Part shown: positions 7,233 through 15,274 of the stretch, piece after piece | Position numbering within the stretch: the stretch's first letter is position 1 | Layout of the letters: every line of letters starts with the position of its first letter | Assembly (NCBI RefSeq): GCF_000380085.1 | Contig: NZ_KB904539.1 | Location: forward strand, 1-64,000 | From: Streptococcus merionis DSM 19192 | Lineage (GTDB): Bacteria; Bacillota; Bacilli; Lactobacillales; Streptococcaceae | Reading direction: 5' to 3' | DNA length: 64,000 nt | Notes under the pieces: generated by a model | Told to the model about the DNA's origin: nothing | The model's database searches: none | Seen by the model: only the letters and a program-made list of their open reading frames with translations | Program-made: the position numbers and the translations under genes

Positions 7233-8423
7233 ATGATTAAGCAGGTTACGCTTGAACCCATTTTGAATCCTGAACGCTTCAAAAAGGGTGGTTTATTGAC
7301 CAAAGAAGAAGTTGAAAGAGCTATTGAACGCGCCCTAGAGCAAATCTATGTGAACATGGATTATTTCAAAGAGGAGTTTCCAACGCCAGCAACAGCTAAC
7401 AATAAATATCCCATTATGGGAAATACAGAGTGGACCAATGGCTTTTGGACAGGCTGTCTGTGGTTGGCCTACGAATATTCGGATGATCAGCGCATCAAAG
7501 ATTTGGCGCACAAAAATGTTTTATCGTTTTTAAATCGTGTTGAACAGTCGATTGAACTCGACCATCATGACCTAGGTTTTTTATACACACCATCATGTAT
7601 GAGTGAGTACAAGCTCAACAAGAGTCCAGAAGCTAGGGAAGCTGCTTTGAAGGCGGCTGATAAATTGATCGAAAGGTATCAGGAAAATGGAGGCTTTATA
7701 CAGGCCTGGGGTGAGCTTGGAAAAGCAGAGGATTACCGTTTGATTATTGATTGTCTCCTGAACATTCAATTGCTCTTCTTTGCATATGAAGAGACAGGTG
7801 ATGACAAATATTATCGCATCGCTGCTAAGCATTTTTACACATCAGCGAATCATGTTATTAGAGATGATGCCTCTACGTTCCATACTTTCTACTTTGATCC
7901 TAAAACAGGAGATCCTGTAAAGGGAGTTACGCGGCAGGGCTACAGTGATGATTCATCGTGGGCAAGAGGTCAGTCGTGGGGAGTTTATGGCATTCCACTC
8001 AGTTATCGGAAGATTCGCGATCCGAAGATGATTGAGCTTTTCAAAGCTGTCACCAACTATTTTCTTAATCGTTTACCTCTGGACTGTGTTTCATACTGGG
8101 ATTTGATTTTCGGTGATGGTAGCGGGCAGCCTAGAGATACGTCGGCAACAGCGATAGCCGTTTGTGGGATTCACGAAATGCTCAAGTACTTACCAGAGAC
8201 GGATCCAGATAAATTGACCTACCAATATGCGATGCACGCTATGCTTCGAAGTTTGTTAGAAAATTATGCTAATACAGAGAAAACTTCAGGAAGGCCTCTT
8301 GTGCTGCACGGTGTTTACTCGTGGCATTCTGGCAAGGGCGTAGACGAGGGCAATATCTGGGGTGATTACTACTACCTAGAAGCCTTGATCAGATTTTACA
8401 AGGATTGGGATCCTTATTGGTAA
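7233..8423 (+). CDS. ugl: Unsaturated glucuronyl hydrolase (GH88)
   Basis: UGL hydrates the double bond of unsaturated glucuronyl disaccharides made by hyaluronate lyase and so releases the unsaturated uronate and an amino sugar. The 396-residue protein has the alpha6/alpha6-barrel GH88 sequence, including NTEWTNGFWTGCLWLAYE. The two catalytic aspartates expected for the family are visible at Asp113 (HHDLGF) and Asp173 (RLIIDCLLN). There is no signal peptide, consistent with action in the cytoplasm after PTS import. It lies 9 bases after the EIIA gene with AGGAGG as ribosome binding site. Confidence 0.96.
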   Translation: MIKQVTLEPILNPERFKKGGLLTKEEVERAIERALEQIYVNMDYFKEEFPTPATANNKYPIMGNTEWTNGFWTGCLWLAYEYSDDQRIKDLAHKNVLSFLNRVEQSIELDHHDLGFLYTPSCMSEYKLNKSPEAREAALKAADKLIERYQENGGFIQAWGELGKAEDYRLIIDCLLNIQLLFFAYEETGDDKYYRIAAKHFYTSANHVIRDDASTFHTFYFDPKTGDPVKGVTRQGYSDDSSWARGQSWGVYGIPLSYRKIRDPKMIELFKAVTNYFLNRLPLDCVSYWDLIFGDGSGQPRDTSATAIAVCGIHEMLKYLPETDPDKLTYQYAMHAMLRSLLENYANTEKTSGRPLVLHGVYSWHSGKGVDEGNIWGDYYYLEALIRFYKDWDPYW

Positions 8424-8447
8424 TGAAAGAAGAGGAGAAAACAATCA

Positions 8448-8939
8448 ATGAACACACCAAATATTGTGATGACAAGAGTTGATGAGAGGCTCATTCACGG
8501 GCAAGGTCAGCTATGGATTAAGTCTTTGGATTGCAATACAGTTATCGTTGCTAATGATGCTGTTGCAGAAGATCGCATGCAGCAAACGCTTATGAAAACG
8601 GTCGTTCCAGCTTCGATAGCGTTGCGGTTTTTCACCGTCCAAAAAGTGATTGATGTCATTCATAAGGCAAATCCAGCCCAAAAAATCTTTATCATTGTGA
8701 AAGATTTACCAGATGCGTTGCGATTGGTCAAGGGCGGCGTTCCTATCAAAGAGCTAAATATCGGAAATATTCACAATGCTCCTGATAAAGAAATGGTGAC
8801 AAGATCTATCTTTTTGAGTGATGATGATAAAGCTATTATCAGAGAACTCAGCACCAGTCATCAAGTTGTCTTTAATACTAAAACAACGCCTACAGGGAAT
8901 GACGGAGCTGTAGAAGTTGATTTGTTGGACTACATTTAA
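8448..8939 (+). CDS. PTS EIIB component, mannose family
   Basis: The 163-residue cytoplasmic EIIB shows the family signature TRVDERLIHGQ, in which His17 is the phosphorylated residue, and matches the N-acetylgalactosamine/hyaluronan branch (AgaV-like) in length. It takes phosphate from EIIA and gives it to the sugar during transport through EIIC/EIID. It follows ugl by 24 bases with AGAGGAGA as ribosome binding site. Confidence 0.94.
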   Translation: MNTPNIVMTRVDERLIHGQGQLWIKSLDCNTVIVANDAVAEDRMQQTLMKTVVPASIALRFFTVQKVIDVIHKANPAQKIFIIVKDLPDALRLVKGGVPIKELNIGNIHNAPDKEMVTRSIFLSDDDKAIIRELSTSHQVVFNTKTTPTGNDGAVEVDLLDYI

Positions 8940-8963
8940 AAAATTATTTTCAAGGAGAAACTC

Positions 8964-9746
8964 ATGGAAATCAATATCATTCAGGCTGTTCTCATCGGCC
9001 TTTGGACAGCCTTTTGTTTTAGTGGTATGTTGCTTGGTATTTATACCAACAGATGTATCATATTATCTTTTGGGGTAGGGATTATTTTAGGAGATATTCC
9101 AACGGCATTAGCCATGGGAGCCATCTCTGAATTAGCCTATATGGGATTTGGTGTTGGTGCTGGTGGGACTGTTCCTCCAAATCCGATTGGTCCAGGGATC
9201 TTTGGAACGCTTATGGCTATTACCAGTGCAGGAAAAATTTCGCCAGAAGCTGCTCTTGCCCTGTCTACTCCAATTGCAGTAGCGATCCAATTTCTACAAA
9301 CTTTCGCCTATACAGCTTTTGCAGGTGCTCCAGAAATGGCCAAAAAACAGTTACAAAACGGCAATATCAAAGGGTTTAAGGTGGCTGCTAATGGAACAAT
9401 CTGGCTGTTTGCAGCTATCGGATTGATTCTAGGAGTCTTAGGGGCGCTTTCAATGGATACTTTGATTAAACTGGTGGACTATATCCCTCAGGTATTGTTA
9501 AATGGTTTGACTGTCGCTGGAAAAATGCTTCCTGCTATTGGTTTTGCGATGATTTTATCTGTCATGGCCAAAAAAGAATTGGTGCCATTTGTCTTGTTGG
9601 GCTATGTCTGCGCAGCGTACTTGAATATTCCGACGATTGGTATTGCTATTGTCGGCACGATTTTCGCACTCATTGAACTTTATGGCAAGCAAGCGCCAGC
9701 AACTCATGCGGTGGTAGAAGGGAATGAAACTGATGACTGGATCTAA
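8964..9746 (+). CDS. PTS EIIC component, mannose/sorbose family
   Basis: This 260-residue membrane protein is half of the sugar channel. It is hydrophobic throughout, with the EIIC-Man hallmark SELAYMGFGVGAGGTVPPNP near residues 52-73 and several predicted membrane helices. It resembles AgaW-type components. It begins 24 bases after the EIIB gene, behind AAGGAG, and its 3' end overlaps the EIID gene, which suggests translational coupling. Confidence 0.94.
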   Translation: MEINIIQAVLIGLWTAFCFSGMLLGIYTNRCIILSFGVGIILGDIPTALAMGAISELAYMGFGVGAGGTVPPNPIGPGIFGTLMAITSAGKISPEAALALSTPIAVAIQFLQTFAYTAFAGAPEMAKKQLQNGNIKGFKVAANGTIWLFAAIGLILGVLGALSMDTLIKLVDYIPQVLLNGLTVAGKMLPAIGFAMILSVMAKKELVPFVLLGYVCAAYLNIPTIGIAIVGTIFALIELYGKQAPATHAVVEGNETDDWI

Positions 9747-10554
9747 AAAACTCGTAAAAAGTGATTACACAAAAACAGCACTGAGAGCCTATTTTTTACA
9801 AAATGGTTTTAACTACAGTAACTATCAAGGGTTGGGCTATGCCAATGTCCTTTACCCAGCCTTAAAAAAATACTATGGAAGCGATCAAAAAGCCTTATGC
9901 AAGTCTCTTGAAGAAAATGTGGAATTCTATAACACCAATCCTCATTTCTTACCATTTATCACGAGTCTTCACCTTGTTATGCTAGACAGTGATCGTCCTG
10001 AAACGGAAATCAGAAGCATTAAGATGGCCTTGATGGGTCCACTAGCAGGAATTGGAGACTCTTTGACACAATTTTGCCTAGCGCCACTATTTTCGACGAT
10101 TGCAGCCTCCTTGGCGACAGATGGTCTGGTCATGGGGCCGATCTTCTTCTTCCTAGCGATGAATGCTATTTTGCTAGGTATCAAGCTAGGAAGTGGTCTT
10201 TATGGCTATCGACTAGGAACCAATTTTATTGATAAACTCAGCGAACAAATGGCTGTCGTCTCTCGCATAGCTAATATCATTGGGGTAACAGTTATTGCGG
10301 GATTGGCTGCAACCTCTGTAAAAATGAGTATTCCGTTCACCTTTGCTGCCGGTGAAGTGGATGCTGAAAATACGGCTCAAAAATTTGTTAGTATCCAAGC
10401 CATGCTCGATAAGATAGCGCCAGCGCTATTGCCAGCTCTATTCACTCTTTTGATGTATTACCTCATTAAACAGAAGAAGTGGACAACTTATAAATTAGTG
10501 ATTTTGACGGTTATTATTGGTGTGCTGGGAAGTTGGTTAGGCATTTTAGCTTAA
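9733..10554 (+). CDS. PTS EIID component, mannose family
   Basis: The second membrane component of the transporter has the EIID start SDYTKTALRAYFLQNGFNY, the signature GPLAGIGDSL, and hydrophobic C-terminal helices. I start it at the ATG at 9733 (273 residues), which lies about 10 bases after the GAAGGG ribosome binding site; the in-frame ATG at 9724 is only one base from it. It overlaps the EIIC gene. Unlike the pneumococcal locus as I recall it, no yajC-like or heparinase-like gene follows; a terminator and repeats come next. Confidence 0.93.
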   Translation: MTGSKKLVKSDYTKTALRAYFLQNGFNYSNYQGLGYANVLYPALKKYYGSDQKALCKSLEENVEFYNTNPHFLPFITSLHLVMLDSDRPETEIRSIKMALMGPLAGIGDSLTQFCLAPLFSTIAASLATDGLVMGPIFFFLAMNAILLGIKLGSGLYGYRLGTNFIDKLSEQMAVVSRIANIIGVTVIAGLAATSVKMSIPFTFAAGEVDAENTAQKFVSIQAMLDKIAPALLPALFTLLMYYLIKQKKWTTYKLVILTVIIGVLGSWLGILA

Positions 10555-10603
10555 AAGCTGTAGTCGGTTTTAAGTTAAAAGTTACCTTTGATGTATTGAT
10601 GAT

Positions 10604-10657
10604 AAAACGGGTGAATCTTTCTCTTGAGATAGAAGAGAAAGTGACATCCGTTTTTTT
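10604..10657 (+). terminator. Terminator of the PTS-ugl operon
   Basis: An outer AAAACGG / CCGTTTTTTT stem encloses a second perfect CTTTCTCTT / AAGAGAAAG stem and ends in a T-run, 50 bases after the EIID stop. Confidence 0.8.
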
Positions 10658-10815
10658 GTGTGGGAGCACAGTAAATGTTGAAATAGCGCCTTGGTTAGGT
10701 ATTTGCCCGAAAGTTCGTGGTAACGCTGGTAAACGAAAAGGGAGTAAACAACGATTTTAAATGAGAGTGGGACAAAAGTAGTTCCAATCTCCTGTATTTT
10801 TAGATTTACTAACAA

Positions 10816-10876
10816 GACGCAGTGGTTGAGTGGGTTCTAATACGTTGATAAATCAACTTTTAGAACCCTACTCAAC
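10816..10876. repeat. Module-A hairpin repeat, copy 2 (solo)
   Basis: This is the hairpin end of the 160-bp repeat without the upstream part. Its stem GGTTCT/AGAACC replaces GGCTCT/AGAGCC of the other copies, with pairing kept. It lies between the PTS operon and regR. Confidence 0.8.
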
Positions 10877-10905
10877 GGTTCGCTGTTTCCAATCGTTTGC
10901 TTACT

Positions 10906-11017
10906 AACTGAACACGGCCTAAAAAGCTAGATAAAATTCTAAAATTTCCTAGAGTCAAATAGACTCTTCGTCAATTTTCTCATTTTCCAACGCTTTTCTT
11001 AACGGCCTTTGTATCTT
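10906..11017. repeat. Module-D structured repeat, solo copy in the regR leader
   Basis: This 112-bp unit matches the tandem array at 41212-41550. It can form one long hairpin: AAAAGC/GCTTTT at the base, AAAATT/AATTTT in the middle, and GAGTC-AAATA-GACTC (10952-10966) at the tip. Base changes between copies keep the stems paired. The transcribed strand is unknown. Confidence 0.75.
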
Positions 11018-11100
11018 GGAGGGCGCAACTCTTGGACAGCTATCGCATAGGTGGAACATCTGGTTTGTCTTCAACAAACCAGTGTTGCCACCGTAACTGT

Positions 11101-11158
11101 GCGGAGGTGGGACGACAAAATCGAATTTCTGAGAAATTACCGATTTTTGTCCCACTCT
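11101..11158. repeat. Module-B hairpin repeat, copy 2
   Basis: It differs from the copy at 2933-2990 at only two positions by my reading, G11109 and C11153, which are paired with each other in the hairpin. It lies about 60 bases upstream of the regR -10 box. Confidence 0.8.
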
Positions 11159-11217
11159 CTTTTTCCATGTGTTTTTACTGTTGTCGGAGCTGCGTTTATC
11201 TCAGTCATTTTGAAATG

Positions 11218-11226
11218 TGTTATAAT
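11218..11226 (+). promoter_or_regulatory. Extended -10 promoter of regR
   Basis: TGT-TATAAT forms an extended -10 39 bases upstream of the regR ATG. No good -35 is seen, as is common for extended -10 promoters. The structured repeats lie upstream of this promoter, so a transcript starting here would not contain them. Confidence 0.6.
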
Positions 11227-11264
11227 AAATAGGAAGAACGAACAAAGAAAGAAGTTTTCAAACG

Positions 11265-12263
11265 ATGGCAAAAGTAACGATAAAAGATATTGCGACATTA
11301 GCTCAAACCTCGAAAACAACTGTTTCCTTCTATTTGAACGGTAAATTTGAGAAAATGTCTCAAGAAACCCGTGAACGAATTGCCAAGGTTATTCGCGAGA
11401 CGAATTATAAGCCGAGCGCACTCGCTAGAAGTCTCAATGACAAAGGTAGCCGATTGATTGGTGTTTTGATTGGCGATATCACTAATACCTTCTCAAATCA
11501 AATTGTCAAAGGCATTGAAGACGTGGCACATGCGAGTGGTTATCAAGTGATTATCGGCAATAGCGACTACAACTCGGAAAATGAAGATCGCTATATCGAA
11601 AATATGCTGAGTTTGGGTGTTGATGGCTTTATTATCCAGCCGACGGCTAGTTTTAGGAAATATTCTAGGATTATCAACGAAGAGCGTAAGCCGATGGTTT
11701 TTTTTGATAGTCAGCTCTATGAGCATAAGACCAGCTGGGTGAAAGCAAATAACTACGACGCTGTTTATGATGCTACGACCAGTTGTTTGCAAAAAGGCTA
11801 TGAAGACTTCATCATTATTACCGCTGATACCAGTTTGCTAAGCACTCGGATAGAGCGTGCATCTGGTTTTAGAGACGCTTTGACAGATGCTGGAATAGCC
11901 CATCAGACGTTGATTATTGAAGATAAGAAAGATGAGACAGAAAAAATCAAGGCGTTTTTGCTGCACAACATTGTGCCTGCTCGCAAGACATTGATTTTTG
12001 TTCCAAATTGTTGGGCGCTGCCGATGGTTTTTACAACGATGAAGTCACTGCAAATAAAGATGCCTGAAGTGGGATTAATTGGTTTTGATAATACAGAATG
12101 GACGGGACTGTCCTCTCCGACGGTTTCTACAATAAGACAACCAGCCTATGAGGAAGGGCGACAGGCGACAAAACTCCTAGTTGGTCATATCGAAAGCGGA
12201 GAAGTTGATGAGAGGCAAAAGGTTCTGGACTGTGAAATTAATTGGCAAGAATCTACTTTGTAA
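11265..12263 (+). CDS. regR: LacI/GalR-family regulator RegR of the hyaluronan operons
   Basis: The 332-residue protein has a LacI-type helix-turn-helix at residues 3-25 (VTIKDIATLAQTSKTTVSFY), a hinge helix region (PSALARSLN) and a periplasmic-binding-protein-like effector domain (GVLIGDITNTFSNQIVKGIE, GLIGFDNTEWTGL). RegR is known in streptococci as the repressor of hyaluronan uptake and breakdown genes. The three CG-centred palindromes at 6522-6776 are the likely targets. The effector is not evident from sequence. The ribosome binding site is weak. Confidence 0.92.
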   Translation: MAKVTIKDIATLAQTSKTTVSFYLNGKFEKMSQETRERIAKVIRETNYKPSALARSLNDKGSRLIGVLIGDITNTFSNQIVKGIEDVAHASGYQVIIGNSDYNSENEDRYIENMLSLGVDGFIIQPTASFRKYSRIINEERKPMVFFDSQLYEHKTSWVKANNYDAVYDATTSCLQKGYEDFIIITADTSLLSTRIERASGFRDALTDAGIAHQTLIIEDKKDETEKIKAFLLHNIVPARKTLIFVPNCWALPMVFTTMKSLQIKMPEVGLIGFDNTEWTGLSSPTVSTIRQPAYEEGRQATKLLVGHIESGEVDERQKVLDCEINWQESTL

Positions 12264-12558
12264 GCTAGGGGTAAAGAGTATCAGGAGACAGTGCTGAACT
12301 GACCAGATTAGAGCGGTTTAGGATAGGTATCAAATAATGTAGTCTCATAACTTGTATTCACAGCTCGACAGTTTCATTTAAGGCAGTTTTTCTGATAGTT
12401 ACCATTCGTTTTATTCAAATACAGTCGGTATTCCTGCAAAATCTGCGTCCTGAATCAAAGTCTATGGTTTGTGAAGATAACTTCTAAAAAAGTTCTCGGA
12501 TTTCAGCGCTTTTAAGCATGCTGAACGCTACTAATAGCTTGTCGCAAGGAGAGTATTG
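12264..12558. other. Intergenic region after regR
   Basis: No gene or RNA is recognisable. A short ACTTGTATTCACAG stretch near 12350 resembles sequences at 18607 and, inverted, at 40524 and 46934. Confidence 0.4.
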
Positions 12559-13302
12559 GTGAAAGAAAAATGGTTTGTTGTGGGAGATGTCCACGGAGAA
12601 TATGACCTTTTGGAAAAATTGCTGCTGCATTGGGATGAAGAGGAGCAAGACTTGGTTTTTTTGGGAGACTTGGCCGATCGTGGCCCAAAGAGTAAGGATT
12701 GTTTGCTGACTGTTATGGATTTGGTAACATCAGGACGTGCTCATTGCGTTAAAGGAAACCATGAGGTGCTCTTGCTCAATTGGCTCAAGGAGCCTGACTT
12801 GCGATTTGCTAACTACATATCCAACGGTGGCAAAGAGACCATTGAAGACTTGCTGTATCAAGGGGCGGTAGATGAGCTGTCACCAGAAGAGTTGTCAGCT
12901 ATGATTTTACGAGATTATACAGACTTGATTGATTTTTTGGAAAAACTGCCTTTTTATGTGGAGAGTGATTTTTGTATTGGCGTTCATGCTGGGATCAATC
13001 TAGACACAGACGATTGGCGTCAGACTAGCGAACGTGATTTTGCCTGGATGAGGGAAGAATTTTATAATCATCCCAAAGTGCCAGAGAAGCTTGTTGTTTT
13101 TGGGCATACACCTGTTCAGTATTTACATCAGAATCAGTCTGCCACGCAGGTTTGGTGTGGCTTGAATCGCATCGATATTGATGGTGGTGCTGTTTATCAC
13201 GGAGCTCTACATGGTGTGGTTATTTCTCATCGAGGGATTGAGGCAGATTATCAGATTTTTCATCCTAAACATAACTGGTCATCTGCTAAAGTAGAAATTT
13301 GA
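12559..13302 (+). CDS. Metallophosphatase (serine/threonine or diadenosine-polyphosphate type)
   Basis: This 247-residue cytoplasmic calcineurin-like phosphoesterase has all the metal-binding motifs in order: GDVHG (residues 8-12), GDLADRG, GNHE and FGHTP. It belongs to the PPP/ApaH-like group, so protein or nucleotide substrates are both possible. I prefer the GTG at 12559, seven bases after AAGGAG, over the TTG immediately before it. Downstream are yqgQ and a rhodanese-like gene, which may be co-transcribed. The specific substrate cannot be read from the sequence. Confidence 0.85.
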   Translation: MKEKWFVVGDVHGEYDLLEKLLLHWDEEEQDLVFLGDLADRGPKSKDCLLTVMDLVTSGRAHCVKGNHEVLLLNWLKEPDLRFANYISNGGKETIEDLLYQGAVDELSPEELSAMILRDYTDLIDFLEKLPFYVESDFCIGVHAGINLDTDDWRQTSERDFAWMREEFYNHPKVPEKLVVFGHTPVQYLHQNQSATQVWCGLNRIDIDGGAVYHGALHGVVISHRGIEADYQIFHPKHNWSSAKVEI

Positions 13303-13333
13303 AAAACCATCTGAAATCTGATAAGATAGGGAT

Positions 13334-13558
13334 ATGAGAACCTATTATGATGTCCAGCAGTTGTTGCGACAGTTTGGGATTTTGATTTACATGGGAAATC
13401 GTCTTTACGACATTGAGATGAGCCGAATTGAGCTGAAGCAAGTCCATGAAAGTGGGCTTATTTCGACACAAGAATACCTGCAAGCAGAGTTGGTTTTGCG
13501 CCAAGAACACAGCAGAGAACTGGAATATCAGGAGAAAATGAGGAAAAGAAATGGATAG
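13334..13558 (+). CDS. YqgQ family protein (DUF910)
   Basis: This 74-residue soluble protein matches the YqgQ/DUF910 family, small helical proteins of Firmicutes that in many genomes sit near glucokinase and rhomboid genes. The start MRTYYDVQQLLRQFGI and the central YDIEMSRIELKQVHESGLIS are characteristic. Its function is not established. Its last bases overlap the start of the next gene, so the two are translationally coupled. No glucokinase gene is adjacent here. Confidence 0.85.
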   Translation: MRTYYDVQQLLRQFGILIYMGNRLYDIEMSRIELKQVHESGLISTQEYLQAELVLRQEHSRELEYQEKMRKRNG

Positions 13559-13943
13559 TTGGTTGATTTTATTGGCAATAGTGGTGCTGGTTGCAGCTTT
13601 TATCGGTTATCGCTATTGGCGATTACATCAGGCTGCGACGCTTTTGGAAAATGAGGACTTTAAGCACCTGATGCGTAGTGGCCAGTTGATTGATTTGCGT
13701 GATCCATCAGCTTTTAACCGCAAGCATATCTTGGGTGCTCGTAATATTCCTCAGCAGCAGCTTAAAAGTAGTCTCAGCGCTCTCCGTAAGGACAAGCCGG
13801 TCCTTCTCTACGAGAATTTGCGGGGTGGCTTGGTGACCAATGCAGCCTTTCTGCTCAAAAAGCATGGCTTTAAGGAAGTTTACATTCTCAGTTATGGTCT
13901 TGAAAATTGGGATGGTAAAGTGAAAGAGAACAAAGTTGTCTGA
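13551..13943 (+). CDS. Membrane-anchored rhodanese-like protein lacking the catalytic Cys
   Basis: A 130-residue protein with one N-terminal membrane helix (about residues 4-20) and a single cytoplasmic rhodanese domain beginning near residue 36 (LIDLRDPSAFNRKHILGARNIP). In active rhodaneses the loop after the fourth strand carries a persulfide-forming Cys; here the loop reads LLYENLRGG with Glu88 where Cys would be. The domain is therefore probably non-catalytic, perhaps a binding module. It overlaps yqgQ by 8 bases and ends before a terminator. Confidence 0.85.
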   Translation: MDSWLILLAIVVLVAAFIGYRYWRLHQAATLLENEDFKHLMRSGQLIDLRDPSAFNRKHILGARNIPQQQLKSSLSALRKDKPVLLYENLRGGLVTNAAFLLKKHGFKEVYILSYGLENWDGKVKENKVV

Positions 13944-13989
13944 GAACGAAGCTACTAACAAAACATCAGAGAGACAGTATTTCAAAAAA

Positions 13990-14045
13990 GAGCGAACGAA
14001 TGAACTCCTTTGGAACCCCAAGGGAGCGACTCGTCCGCTTTTTCT
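13990..14045 (+). terminator. Terminator after the yqgQ-rhodanese pair
   Basis: AGCG...ACGA...CTCCTT pairs with AAGGGAG...TCGT...CGCT, followed by a T-run at 14039-14045. Confidence 0.7.
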
Positions 14046-14049
14046 TTGG

Positions 14050-14074
14050 TTCGGAAAATCATTTCCTTTCGTAT
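14050..14074. repeat. 25-bp direct repeat, left copy (Rgg-MFS cassette)
   Basis: These 25 bases are identical to 16475-16499 by my reading. They contain the inverted repeat GGAAA-ATCA-TTTCC. The two copies bracket the regulator and exporter genes. Confidence 0.8.
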
Positions 14075-14140
14075 GCCATTGTTAAACCGAATCGCTACAC
14101 AATCAACCTGTTGAGAAGTTTGGCTTTTGAGCCCTTTGTC

Positions 14141-14160
14141 GATTTTCGAACAAGTCTATT
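14141..14160. repeat. Solo end resembling the right terminus of the MITE at 51717-51857
   Basis: CGAACAAGTCT followed by ATT matches the right inverted repeat and adjacent ATT duplication of the element at 51717-51857. No left partner is seen nearby. A 70-codon frame (14127-14339) starts inside it; its protein is not recognisable. Confidence 0.45.
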
Positions 14161-14342
14161 ATAAAAATCAGCAACAACACGATAATACGCGTCCTTTACA
14201 TTTGAAAGAAATTATTGCTATCACTAAAAAATATTATTTTAATCCAAGTCTTTCGCTGTCAGCACAGATTCTGAGACAGACCACTATGATGGCTTCGCCC
14301 TCACCTCCAAAGCGTGTATCTGTTGAAGATTACGTATAAAAT

Positions 14343-15182
14343 CTAAGAGTCAGTATTCATTACCTGTTCATAGTGCGTCTTGTAGGTTTGAAAAAATTCT
14401 TCAGGTGCCATAAGCTTTAGAACTGTCAACGCATCTTTCATAGCAGAATCTCCATCCACCACCCCTTTTTGCCACTGATAGTAACCTTTCATGTAGGTAT
14501 AGATCGTCTGTTCGAAAAACTCACTCTCAATAATCAGAATCTCAGGAATTTTTTTGATTAACCACGCTGCTCGCTGAAAGGCAAAGTGATCAACGCATTC
14601 TTCTAAGCAGTTGATGGCTAATTGCACTACTAGCTTGCGATTTCCTGGATCCTGCGAAAGAGTCGCTTGGCGTTTTTTGATAAGCTCAACTGTCAGTAAA
14701 TAGAGAGTTTCAAAGCTAATTACCTTAGCGCAGTTTCCAAGCAAGGTAATCTCGTATTGTCCCCAAAACTCCACGGTAAATAAATAATCAGTTAACTGAG
14801 CCAGTTCCTCCTCACTTGGACCCTGATCGCCACCCAGACTCTCTAGTAAAGCTTTTAACATGGTAACTGTATAGGGCGTTTTTAATGGTTTTGCTTCTAA
14901 TTGCGCAATAATTGCCTGCAACCAGTCCTTATCTCCCTTAGCATAGCGAGGTGCCACTTGATTAATCAATTCTCTGAAATCGTCTTTTTGTTGGGTATAG
15001 ACTAACATTTCATCAAAAGTGATATTGAGACGATTGAGAAGTTGAAAAAAGCTTGTCACAGCGACCTGCGATTCCCCTCGTTCAAATCGTGACAACTGTG
15101 ATTTAGCTAGGATACCGTCAGATAAGTCTATCAGCGTTAATCCCTTTTCCTGACGAATTTGCCTAATTGCTGCTCCAAACAT
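14343..15182 (-). CDS. Rgg/GadR/MutR-family transcriptional regulator
   Basis: The 279-residue protein has an N-terminal Xre-type helix-turn-helix (residues 5-60, with KGLTLIDLSDGILAKSQLSRFERGES) followed by a long all-helical repeat domain, the Rgg layout. Many Rgg proteins are peptide-pheromone receptors paired with a divergently transcribed target. Here the divergent gene is an MFS exporter whose start is 92 bases away. I found no short hydrophobic pheromone ORF in that gap. Which signal it senses is unknown. Confidence 0.88.
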   Translation of the reverse strand: MFGAAIRQIRQEKGLTLIDLSDGILAKSQLSRFERGESQVAVTSFFQLLNRLNITFDEMLVYTQQKDDFRELINQVAPRYAKGDKDWLQAIIAQLEAKPLKTPYTVTMLKALLESLGGDQGPSEEELAQLTDYLFTVEFWGQYEITLLGNCAKVISFETLYLLTVELIKKRQATLSQDPGNRKLVVQLAINCLEECVDHFAFQRAAWLIKKIPEILIIESEFFEQTIYTYMKGYYQWQKGVVDGDSAMKDALTVLKLMAPEEFFQTYKTHYEQVMNTDS

Positions 15183-15274
15183 TTCCCTTTTTCACTACCT
15201 TTTTCTAAAATTTTTAAAACTATTATATAATAAGGGCAATTAAAAAGCTAGATACGTCAGGAGGAAATTTTGTC

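Noticed and set aside
10955..11344. Several short frames on both strands between the PTS operon and regR
   Set aside because: They overlap hairpin repeats, the regR promoter or the regR start, and none has a ribosome binding site or known domain.
14127..14339. 70-codon frame between the terminator and the Rgg gene
   Set aside because: It begins inside a MITE-like end, has no good ribosome binding site and no recognisable domain. It could be a gene fragment, but I cannot support it.
15183..15274. Search for a short hydrophobic pheromone (SHP) gene next to the Rgg regulator
   Set aside because: The 92-base divergent gap contains promoter-like sequence but no peptide-length frame with a ribosome binding site.
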